Positions 57,828 through 64,000 of a stretch of DNA of 64,000 nt are shown piece by piece (position 1 is the first letter of the stretch; each line of letters begins with the position of its first letter). The notes beneath the pieces were generated by a model. It saw only the letters and a program-made list of their open reading frames with translations, was not told where the DNA came from and searched no databases. The stretch is taken from the NCBI RefSeq assembly GCF_000020585.3, contig NC_011138.3, positions 37,501 to 101,500 of the forward strand, given 5' to 3'. The position numbers and the translations under genes are program-made. This stretch comes from Alteromonas mediterranea DE. GTDB taxonomy: Bacteria; Pseudomonadota; Gammaproteobacteria; Enterobacterales; Alteromonadaceae.

Positions 57828-58829
57828 TTAATGATAACCAGCGTCGCCTACTTTTCCTCTAAATACCCAATAAGTCCAGCTGGTGTAGGCTAATACAATG
57901 GGAATAACAAATAAGAAGCCCAACAACAAGAAAAGTTGTGAATTATAAGAAGACGCGGCGTCGTAAATAGTAAAGTTTGGTGGAACAATGTAAGGCCATT
58001 TACTAACTAATAAACCAAGGTAGCTGAACAAGAATATACCCATTGTGGCAACGAAAGGCATACCATCTTGTTGCTTTTTAACCGAACGAAATACTACATA
58101 GGCACACCATAATACCAATACCGGAAGTGCCCAAATAATACTAAAACCTTCAAACCATCTGACCATTGCTGTGCTATCTACATAAGGCGTATAGAAAGAC
58201 ACTACACCAAATACAACAAGCAATGCGATAAGCAATTTAGGCGTAATTTTATATGCCCATTGTTGTACCGCACCGTCTGTTTTCATGATAAGCCAAGTGC
58301 TGCCAAGAAGCGCATAGCCTACAACAAGACCAAGACCTGTTAATACGGTAAACGGCGTTAACCAATCAAGGGGGCCACCTGAGTAAACAAAACCTTCAGT
58401 TTCAAAACCTTGAATGTAAGCGCCTACTACCGCACCCTGTGCAAAAGAGGCAACAAATGAACCTACAGAAAATGACCAGCTCCATAGGTATTTTGACGTT
58501 TTTGCTTTAAACCTGAATTCAAATGCAACGCCTCTGAATATGAGGCCAGCCAGCATTAAAAATACGCCAATATAAAGGGCCGGTAAAAAGACTGAGTAAA
58601 CCAGAGGGAAGGCCGCAAGCAACCCTGCGCCTCCCAAAACAAGCCAAGTCTCGTTGCCATCCCACACAGGGGCGACAGAGTTCATCATTTTATCACGTGC
58701 TTGTTCGTCGGGTGCGAAGGGGTACAAAATGCCTTGGCCTAAGTCAAAGCCATCCATTAGCACGTACATCATGATCCCGAAACCAATGATGCCAGCCCAA
58801 ATTAAGGTCAAATCAAATGTTGGTTCCAT
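57828..58829 (-). CDS. cydB: Cytochrome bd quinol oxidase subunit II (CydB/CioB type)
   Basis: 333 residues, about eight to nine membrane segments. GFGIMMYVLMDGFDLGQGILYPF and VAPVWDGNETWLVLGGAGLLAAFPLVYS are standard CydB. The length fits the cyanide-insensitive (CioB) group. Start is 2 bp after the cydA stop. Confidence 0.95.
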   Translation of the reverse strand: MEPTFDLTLIWAGIIGFGIMMYVLMDGFDLGQGILYPFAPDEQARDKMMNSVAPVWDGNETWLVLGGAGLLAAFPLVYSVFLPALYIGVFLMLAGLIFRGVAFEFRFKAKTSKYLWSWSFSVGSFVASFAQGAVVGAYIQGFETEGFVYSGGPLDWLTPFTVLTGLGLVVGYALLGSTWLIMKTDGAVQQWAYKITPKLLIALLVVFGVVSFYTPYVDSTAMVRWFEGFSIIWALPVLVLWCAYVVFRSVKKQQDGMPFVATMGIFLFSYLGLLVSKWPYIVPPNFTIYDAASSYNSQLFLLLGFLFVIPIVLAYTSWTYWVFRGKVGDAGYH

Positions 58830-58831
58830 TT

Positions 58832-60229
58832 TTATAAGTCTCCATCAATAGCCACGTGGCCAGCAGAAAATGGGCGAGCTGGACGTTCTACTTCATCCAT
58901 TTCATGAGAGGCGTTTGCTTTTTCTAGGCCGCCTTTGAACACCTTAAGCAAGTAGTAAATACCAGCGCTGAATACCAAAGCATATACCACTACATATCCA
59001 ATTAACGAGAACAGTGCCATGCCACCGGTCAGCGAAGGCGTTAACCCTTCTGCATGAGTCATTTGGCCGTATATAAGCCAAGGTGCTCTTCCAGCCTCAG
59101 TGACAATCCAGCCTGCCAGTACCGCAAAGAACGGGCTTATGCTCATCAATCTAAGGCCTTGTAAGAAAACGGGCGATGTATAAATTTTGCCGCCTTTCCT
59201 GTATACAAGCCCCCATACGCCGAACAATACCATCAGCAATCCAAGTCCAACCATGACCCTGAACGACCAAAACACAACAAACACAGGAGGTTGTTCCTCT
59301 TTAGGTACCGCCTTTAACCCCGGCACTTCACCATCCCAGTCGTGAGTGAGTATGAAGCTGGCTAACTTAGGAATTTTCAATTCAAAATGATTGGTTTGTG
59401 CTTCTTTGTCTGGAATAGCAAAAAGCAGTAGAGGAACACCTGTACTTGTCTCCCAGTTACCTTCCATCGCCGCAACTTTTGTAGGCTGGTGTTTCATGGT
59501 GTTTAAACCGTGGAAGTCTCCAATAACCGTTTGAAGTGGAGCAAGGAACAATAAGAACCATAACGCTACAGACAGCGCTTTTTTATTCGCTTCTAGTTCA
59601 CGTTTTTGCAAAATGAACCATGCACTAACGCCTGCTACAACGAGCGCGGCAGTAAGGAATGAAGCTAAGGCCATGTGCGTAAAGCGATATCCGAAAGATG
59701 CTGTGAATAGTGCATCAGCCCAAGATTTTACGTGGTAAATGCCGTCGATAAGCTCCAAGCCGTCTGGGGTTTGCAGCAGTGAGTTGGCTGACAATATCCA
59801 AAATGAAGAGATAAACGTTCCTGTTGCCACCATGATAGCGGCAAAAAGGTGTACCCCTTGCGGTACTTTTTCTCGACCAAAAAGTAGAACGCCAAGAAAC
59901 GCCGCTTCTAGGAAGAAAGCCGTAATGACTTCGTAACTTAGCACAGGCCCTAAAAAGTTAGCCGTGGCATACGAGAAGTTACTCCAGTTTGTGCCAAACT
60001 GGAACGACATAACAATACCGGAAACCACGCCTATGCCGAAAACAACGGCGAAAACCTGTATCCAAAATTTTGACAAACGTTGCCAAATTGGGTTTTCAGT
60101 CTTAAAATAAAGTGTTTCAAATCCCGCGATGGTACTCGCCAGACCAATAGTAAACACTGGGAATATGGCATGGAAACACACCACAAATGCAAACTGTATT
60201 CTCGACAGTACGAGAGGATCTAATTCCAT
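58832..60229 (-). CDS. cydA: Cytochrome bd quinol oxidase subunit I, short-Q-loop (CioA-like)
   Basis: 465 residues against 522 in E. coli CydA. Heme ligands are visible: CFHAIFPVFTIGLA (b595 His), the KHQPTKVAAMEGNWE quinol-site region and the EAGRAPWLIYGQ stretch. The region after HQPTK is short, as in the cyanide-insensitive oxidases (CioA). It oxidises quinol and reduces oxygen without pumping. Short-Q-loop bd oxidases tolerate sulfide and cyanide, which suits a neighbourhood of sulfide-oxidation genes. Confidence 0.93.
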   Translation of the reverse strand: MELDPLVLSRIQFAFVVCFHAIFPVFTIGLASTIAGFETLYFKTENPIWQRLSKFWIQVFAVVFGIGVVSGIVMSFQFGTNWSNFSYATANFLGPVLSYEVITAFFLEAAFLGVLLFGREKVPQGVHLFAAIMVATGTFISSFWILSANSLLQTPDGLELIDGIYHVKSWADALFTASFGYRFTHMALASFLTAALVVAGVSAWFILQKRELEANKKALSVALWFLLFLAPLQTVIGDFHGLNTMKHQPTKVAAMEGNWETSTGVPLLLFAIPDKEAQTNHFELKIPKLASFILTHDWDGEVPGLKAVPKEEQPPVFVVFWSFRVMVGLGLLMVLFGVWGLVYRKGGKIYTSPVFLQGLRLMSISPFFAVLAGWIVTEAGRAPWLIYGQMTHAEGLTPSLTGGMALFSLIGYVVVYALVFSAGIYYLLKVFKGGLEKANASHEMDEVERPARPFSAGHVAIDGDL

Positions 60230-60316
60230 AATGCAGGCCTCTTTAGAGATAAACGCAATCAGGTTATAAATTCACCCTATGTAGGGTAGATGGCGAGCAT
60301 TTTACGCTCCCCTTTC

Positions 60317-60346
60317 TTAAATGTATATTTAAAATGTACTTTTAAT
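60317..60346. promoter_or_regulatory. Tandem 13-bp AT-rich sites upstream of cydA
   Basis: AATGTATATTTAA (60320-60332) is followed head-to-tail by AATGTACTTTTAA (60333-60345). The first is nearly identical to the motif in the Rrf2-TauE intergenic region. Position is 91 bp upstream of the cydA start, suitable for operator control. Confidence 0.5.
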
Positions 60347-60402
60347 GCTCGTATCTTAACAATAATTAATGTTTAAGTAATTAACGGCTTACAGCGAGTA
60401 AG

Positions 60403-60492
60403 CTAAAACGCATAGGTCATCTGTGTATAGACATAACGGGTGGTTTGATTGCCTATCACCGTCTTTCGGTTTAATGGCTTAATGTCAGTTGT
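60403..60492 (-). pseudogene. C-terminal fragment of an outer-membrane barrel protein
   Basis: A 29-codon minus-strand frame ending NQTTRYVYTQMTYAF and a TAG stop reads like the last strands of a porin, with the terminal Phe barrel signal. It is cut off upstream by the 3' end of the rhodanese gene, which it overlaps in another frame. There is no signal peptide or body. Inferred to be the leftover of a porin gene removed by deletion; chance similarity cannot be excluded for so short a piece. Confidence 0.42.
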
Positions 60493-60869
60493 TTACGTTG
60501 CCACTCATCCATACCTCCGGCAACAGAAAATACATACTTATGGCCCATATCAGTTAACGATTTAGCCGCCAACGCAGACCGGCCGCCTGTCTTACAAATT
60601 AGGTAAACACTGCGCTGTGCTAGGTCATTAATCGCATCCTGCTCCTCGCAGTGGTGTGCAAGAAGTGGGTGGCTACATATTTTTGCTTCAAGCATGCCTC
60701 TAGGAAAGTTCACCGAGCCATTAATGTGACCGTGTTGGTATTCCTCACTTTCCCTAACATCAATCAAAATAACGTCCGGTTGGGTTAGTGCCACCATTAA
60801 ATCGTCTACCGTTACTTCCTCAACCGCAGCTTTCACTTCGCTAATGAATACTTTTGGTGTTTTCATCAT
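60471..60869 (-). CDS. Rhodanese-like sulfurtransferase
   Basis: 132 residues, one rhodanese domain: VILIDVRESEEYQHGHINGSVNFPRGMLE, and the active loop LICKTGGRSALAAKSL with the persulfide Cys. It follows persulfide dioxygenase copy 2 by 5 bp, so the two are co-transcribed. It likely passes sulfane sulfur to or from glutathione. No signal peptide, hence cytoplasmic. Confidence 0.9.
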   Translation of the reverse strand: MMKTPKVFISEVKAAVEEVTVDDLMVALTQPDVILIDVRESEEYQHGHINGSVNFPRGMLEAKICSHPLLAHHCEEQDAINDLAQRSVYLICKTGGRSALAAKSLTDMGHKYVFSVAGGMDEWQRKQLTLSH

Positions 60870-60874
60870 TCACC

Positions 60875-61738
60875 TCACAGTTGGTTAATGGGTACTTTGA
60901 TGTAGCTAACGTCATTGCTCTCTGGTGGTGGTAACTCGCCTGCTCTCACGTTAACTTGAATAGAAGGCAAAATGAGTCTAGGCATACTTAAAGTCGCATC
61001 TCGAGTTTCACGCATTTTTACAAATTCATCCTTTGAAACGCCATCTTTAACGTGAATGTTGTATTCGCGCTGCTCGCCAACCGTTACTTTGCTTTCATGA
61101 GTGCGGTGTTTTGTAGGGTAATCATGGCAAACGTAGATATTGGTTTCTTCAGGTAATGCCAAAATGCGATGTATTGAATCGTACAGGGTAGTTGCACTGC
61201 CACCAGGGAAATCACATCGTGCGGTGCCTACATCAGGCATAAACATTGTGTCACCTACAAATACCGATTCGTTATTAAGTAAGTAGGCAATATCTGCTGG
61301 TGTGTGCCCAGGTACATGCATAACCTCAAAGCGCATGTTACCCACTTCAAGAGTGTCACCCTCTTCAAATAATCTATCGAACTGAGCACCGTTAGGCAGA
61401 AACTCTTTCTCTAAATTAAACAGCGCTTTAAATATTTTCTGTACTTCAGTAATGCGCGCGCCTATACCAATTTGCGCGTTATATTTGCGTTTGAAAAATG
61501 GTGCGGCTGATAAGTGATCAGCATGGGCATGGGTTTCCAAAACCCATTCTACTAACAAGCCTCGTTCATCTACAAAGTCTGCAATTTTCTGTGCACTGGC
61601 GGTATGTACGCGGCCCGCGCTATAGTCAAAATCTAATACAGGGTCGATGATTACCGCTTTTGAAGAAGCTTTATCTTCGACTACATAGGTAAAAGTTTCA
61701 CTGTCATTATCTAAGAATGAAGTAATTTCAATATTCAT
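60875..61738 (-). CDS. Persulfide dioxygenase (ETHE1-like), copy 2
   Basis: 287 residues. Metal site ETHAHADHLSAAPFF, MHVPGHTPADIAYL and GDTMFMPDVGTARCDFPGG. It is a clear paralogue of copy 1 at 50088-50942 but differs in its N-terminal half and in the tail (PPPESNDVSYIKVP). Operon with a peroxiredoxin gene upstream (62-bp gap) and rhodanese downstream. Oxidises low-molecular-weight persulfides to sulfite. Confidence 0.92.
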   Translation of the reverse strand: MNIEITSFLDNDSETFTYVVEDKASSKAVIIDPVLDFDYSAGRVHTASAQKIADFVDERGLLVEWVLETHAHADHLSAAPFFKRKYNAQIGIGARITEVQKIFKALFNLEKEFLPNGAQFDRLFEEGDTLEVGNMRFEVMHVPGHTPADIAYLLNNESVFVGDTMFMPDVGTARCDFPGGSATTLYDSIHRILALPEETNIYVCHDYPTKHRTHESKVTVGEQREYNIHVKDGVSKDEFVKMRETRDATLSMPRLILPSIQVNVRAGELPPPESNDVSYIKVPINQL

Positions 61739-61800
61739 GGTGATCTCCTAAATTCAGAGTTGGGTGGCATGCTTTCATGCCACCAATAAAAGCGTTTTAC

Positions 61801-62451
61801 TTACAGCGCTTTTTTACAGAAGTACCAGTCGACATAGTTGTAGCCCGCAGACTCACGACCTTCAGCATCTTCGATAGTGTGAGGAGGTGGAACAATAACT
61901 TCATCACCAACCTTCCAGTTTTCAGGGGTAGCACAGCTGTTTGCATCGCTGGTTTGTAGTGCTTCAACCAATCTTACGAATTCATTAATTGCTCGGCCAT
62001 TGCTCATTGGGTAATAAACCATAGCGCGAAGAATACCTTCTGGGTCGATAATGAAAGTTGCTCGAACCGCAGACGTGTCGCTCGCTCCAGGCTGAACCAT
62101 GCCGTAAGCCTTCGCTACTTCCATCGACAAATCAGCAATGATTGGGAAAGGAATAGTTACGCCAAACTTCTCTTTAATGTTGCGAACCCAAGCAATGTGC
62201 GAATGCGTGCTGTCGATAGAAAGGCCAAGTAGCTCAGTATTAAGTGAAGCAAACTTGTCAGCCGCATTAGCAAAACCGATGAATTCAGTAGTACATACTG
62301 GCGTGAAATCAGCAGGGTGAGAGAAAAGTACCAACCACTTGCCTTTGTAATCAGAAAGTGACTTTTGACCGTGCGTTGTCTTAGCACAAAAGTCAGGTGC
62401 AGGGCGGTTAAGTTGCGGGAAAGTTACGTTGTTTTGAATTTCTGTCGTCAT
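61801..62451 (-). CDS. Peroxiredoxin (Prx6/AhpC-like)
   Basis: 216 residues. Peroxidatic Cys in SHPADFTPVCTTEF near residue 53, with the downstream RATFIIDPEG and the long C-terminal domain of Prx6 proteins (ENWKVGDEVIVPPPHTIEDAEGRE). It reduces peroxides. Placement at the head of a persulfide-dioxygenase operon suggests protection from oxidants made during sulfide oxidation or reduction of persulfides. A match to the AT-rich motif lies just upstream. Confidence 0.92.
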   Translation of the reverse strand: MTTEIQNNVTFPQLNRPAPDFCAKTTHGQKSLSDYKGKWLVLFSHPADFTPVCTTEFIGFANAADKFASLNTELLGLSIDSTHSHIAWVRNIKEKFGVTIPFPIIADLSMEVAKAYGMVQPGASDTSAVRATFIIDPEGILRAMVYYPMSNGRAINEFVRLVEALQTSDANSCATPENWKVGDEVIVPPPHTIEDAEGRESAGYNYVDWYFCKKAL

Positions 62452-62475
62452 GATTAAGCTCTCTTTTGTTTAAAG

Positions 62476-62505
62476 GTGTATTTAATTTACACATTTAATG
62501 TATAG
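62476..62505. promoter_or_regulatory. AT-rich motif and palindrome between peroxiredoxin and DsrE genes
   Basis: GTGTA-TTTAATT-TACAC (62476-62492) is an inverted repeat, followed by TTTAATGTATAG (62494-62505), which contains the exact TAATGTATA core found in the Rrf2-TauE gap. It lies between divergent genes, so it could control both. Confidence 0.5.
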
Positions 62506-62585
62506 TGAGTTATGAGGTTTTTCTAATATATTTTTTTGAATAGCTTCATCGGATTAATCGTTTAATGAAATTAATTAGGAATGAA

Positions 62586-63032
62586 ATGATGACAAAATTT
62601 TTAAAAGCACTTGTTGTTGGAGCGCTCTTAGCTAGCGTTTCAGGCCTCGCTGAGGCAAAAGAGACCAACTTGGTTGACGGTCTAGCGGTAGTCATTACAT
62701 CAGAAAATGAACAGGCTCAGATGATGGCGATGGTGCTATCGCTTCAAACGATAAAGACACATGGGAAAGAGGCACATATTACATTATGTGGTCCTGCGGG
62801 TAATTTGGCGCTACGCAGTACTGTAACGAAGCCGATGAAGCCAATGGACGCCTCACCGTCAATGATGCTTAAAAAGTTAATCCAGTTAGGCGCAAAAGTA
62901 GAGCTTTGCCCGCTTTATCTTCCTAATAAACCGGGTTCTGACAATGCACTAATAGAAGGAATTACCGTTGCTAAACCCGTTGAGGTTGCAGAGCGCTTAC
63001 TAAATAGCAATTTTAAGAACTTAACGTACTAG
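62586..63032 (+). CDS. Periplasmic DsrE-like sulfur-relay protein
   Basis: 148 residues from 62586, chosen because AGGA lies just upstream; an earlier ATG at 62565 adds seven residues. The signal peptide (FLKALVVGALLASVSGLAEA) implies export. The DsrE fold is marked by GLAVVITSENEQAQMMAMVLSLQ, ITLCGPAGNLAL and the conserved Cys in GAKVELCPLYLPN. DsrE/TusD-type proteins carry sulfur as a persulfide. Export is unusual for this family. Divergent from the peroxiredoxin operon. Confidence 0.82.
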   Translation: MMTKFLKALVVGALLASVSGLAEAKETNLVDGLAVVITSENEQAQMMAMVLSLQTIKTHGKEAHITLCGPAGNLALRSTVTKPMKPMDASPSMMLKKLIQLGAKVELCPLYLPNKPGSDNALIEGITVAKPVEVAERLLNSNFKNLTY

Positions 63033-63076
63033 TATAGCGAAATGGAAGCCTTGGCTTATAGTTGCCAGGCTTCCGC

Positions 63077-63919
63077 TTAATCACTGCTGTTGATAGCTTT
63101 TTTTCGTAAGGGGTCTAAGTAATATTGAAGGCTTGCCTCGGACAATTCGCCCATATGGCTGTCAACCAATTTACCGCCGGCATTAAAAAATAAGGTGGTG
63201 GGAAGCCCGAAGGCGCCTAACTCTTTTGCTGTGCTGCCAGTAAAATCAAAATATGTATTTTTCAAATCAATTTTTTGTTTGCCCAAAAATTGTCGTACTT
63301 TACTCGGCGCTTCTCCCTGATTTACAAAAATATACTCTATGTTTACATCGTTTTTTTGCGCGTATTCCAACATTGGCATTTCTCGCCTACAAGGCGGGCA
63401 CCACGACGCCCAAAAGTTTATAACGGTAGGCTTGTTATTGTTTAAAACTAACTCGATGGGTGTACCGTCAGCATTGTAAACGTTGATAGTTTCAATCGTT
63501 CTTTGATTGCTTAGCATTGAGTTAAAAACAAAAAAAGGGAAAACTGCAACAGCCGTAATAGCTGCCGATTTTATGTATATAGAAAACAGTTGGCTGTACT
63601 TTTTGCTTCTAAATAACATGATGCACACCCCTGCAAACCAACCTATTGATTGGTTAAAACCACCGTCTCGTATATCAATTGCTGATAGCCAGTCGTGCTG
63701 GTACACCTCCCACATGGCAATAACAAACGCGACTCTAGCGGCGAACAACCCTGTAAATAAACTATAAAATAAGGTATCAGTAGCAAACGATTTGTATGAT
63801 GCCTTGCGAGTGAAAAAAGCAGTTAGCAACCATAGTGAAATAACACTTACTATAGTTAGAAGAGAGTCAACTGTTAGGGCAATTGGGCCTATTGAAATAC
63901 TCATAAACATAAAAAACAA
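63077..63919 (-). CDS. Membrane protein with Lgt-like segment and C-terminal TlpA thioredoxin domain
   Basis: 280 residues. The first 145 hold four membrane segments; AARVAFVIAMWEVY and IDIRDGGFNQSIGWFAGV resemble the conserved region of prolipoprotein diacylglyceryl transferase. The C-terminal half is a periplasm-facing TlpA-type thioredoxin with VINFWASWCPPCRREMP near 173 and the cis-Pro in GAFGLPTTLFF. It may pass reducing power across the membrane or reduce periplasmic disulfides or persulfides. Convergent with the DsrE gene. Several ATGs near the start are possible (residues 1, 4, 6). Confidence 0.82.
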   Translation of the reverse strand: MFFMFMSISIGPIALTVDSLLTIVSVISLWLLTAFFTRKASYKSFATDTLFYSLFTGLFAARVAFVIAMWEVYQHDWLSAIDIRDGGFNQSIGWFAGVCIMLFRSKKYSQLFSIYIKSAAITAVAVFPFFVFNSMLSNQRTIETINVYNADGTPIELVLNNNKPTVINFWASWCPPCRREMPMLEYAQKNDVNIEYIFVNQGEAPSKVRQFLGKQKIDLKNTYFDFTGSTAKELGAFGLPTTLFFNAGGKLVDSHMGELSEASLQYYLDPLRKKAINSSD

Positions 63920-64000
63920 CTTATTGATAATAACGTCGGAAATAGGCCTACACTGATATAGACATTGAAAATTGAGACCGGTTGTAATAATAAACTTAAA

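Noticed and set aside
47737..63919. Possibility that the sulfur region is a recently integrated mobile island
   Set aside because: No integrase, transposase, flanking repeat or clear base-composition change was seen; the remnants show deletions, not mobility.

Overview
The window looks like chromosomal DNA of a marine gammaproteobacterium of the order Alteromonadales, most likely an Alteromonas. This rests on the mid-range GC content, the slmA/coaBC/radC/rpmBG/mutM/coaD housekeeping cluster, the kbl-tdh-glpE-glpG and ubiC-ubiA-ubiK-rep blocks, and protein wording typical of that genus. It is an inference from reading, not from a database search.

Layout. 1-2298: end of an rRNA operon (partial 23S, then two 5S genes, each with its own terminator). 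2354-4635: a PagL-like lipid A deacylase and two overlapping periplasmic binding proteins. 4763-10102: the SOS mutasome operon imuA-imuB-dnaE2 with a perfect LexA box. 10292-14759: a DUF885 protein, a DUF1820 protein and an M28 peptidase. 15049-27541: a core envelope/housekeeping cluster (glycosyltransferase, slmA, coaBC, radC, rpmB, rpmG, mutM, coaD, kdkA, heptosyltransferase-like) interrupted by a yjbEFGH-type exopolysaccharide operon. 27631-31730: a compact three-gene unit of a PstS-like binding domain, an outer-membrane barrel and a GGDEF-EAL protein. 31889-35454: threonine catabolism (kbl, tdh), glpE and the rhomboid protease glpG. 35575-44083: a FliL-like protein, ubiC/ubiA, a RelE/XRE toxin-antitoxin pair, ubiK, rep, a GAF-GAF-GGDEF-(degenerate EAL) protein and a cytochrome c5. 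44364-47631: tRNA-Arg(CCG), hipBA and an NhaC antiporter.

47737-63919 is the most distinctive part: a reactive-sulfur and cyanide-insensitive-type respiration region. It holds YeeE/YedE-type sulfur transporter halves, an Rrf2/NsrR-like regulator, a TauE/SafE exporter, two ETHE1-like persulfide dioxygenases, a DUF442 (rhodanese-like)/type II sulfide:quinone oxidoreductase fusion, cydABDC encoding a short-Q-loop cytochrome bd, a rhodanese, a peroxiredoxin, a periplasmic DsrE protein and a membrane-thioredoxin fusion. A plausible flow is: sulfide is oxidised by SQR to persulfide with electrons to quinone, persulfide is oxidised to sulfite by the dioxygenases or moved by rhodanese/DUF442 domains, sulfite leaves by TauE, and quinol is re-oxidised by a sulfide-tolerant bd oxidase. 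A recurring AT-rich motif (core TAATGTATA) upstream of several of these units suggests one regulon. Two broken outer-membrane protein genes (about 52.9-53.3 kb and 60.4-60.5 kb) suggest the region has lost receptor/porin genes by deletion.

Limits: all calls are from reading the sequence. Family names rest on remembered motifs; no alignment, structure prediction or promoter scoring was run.
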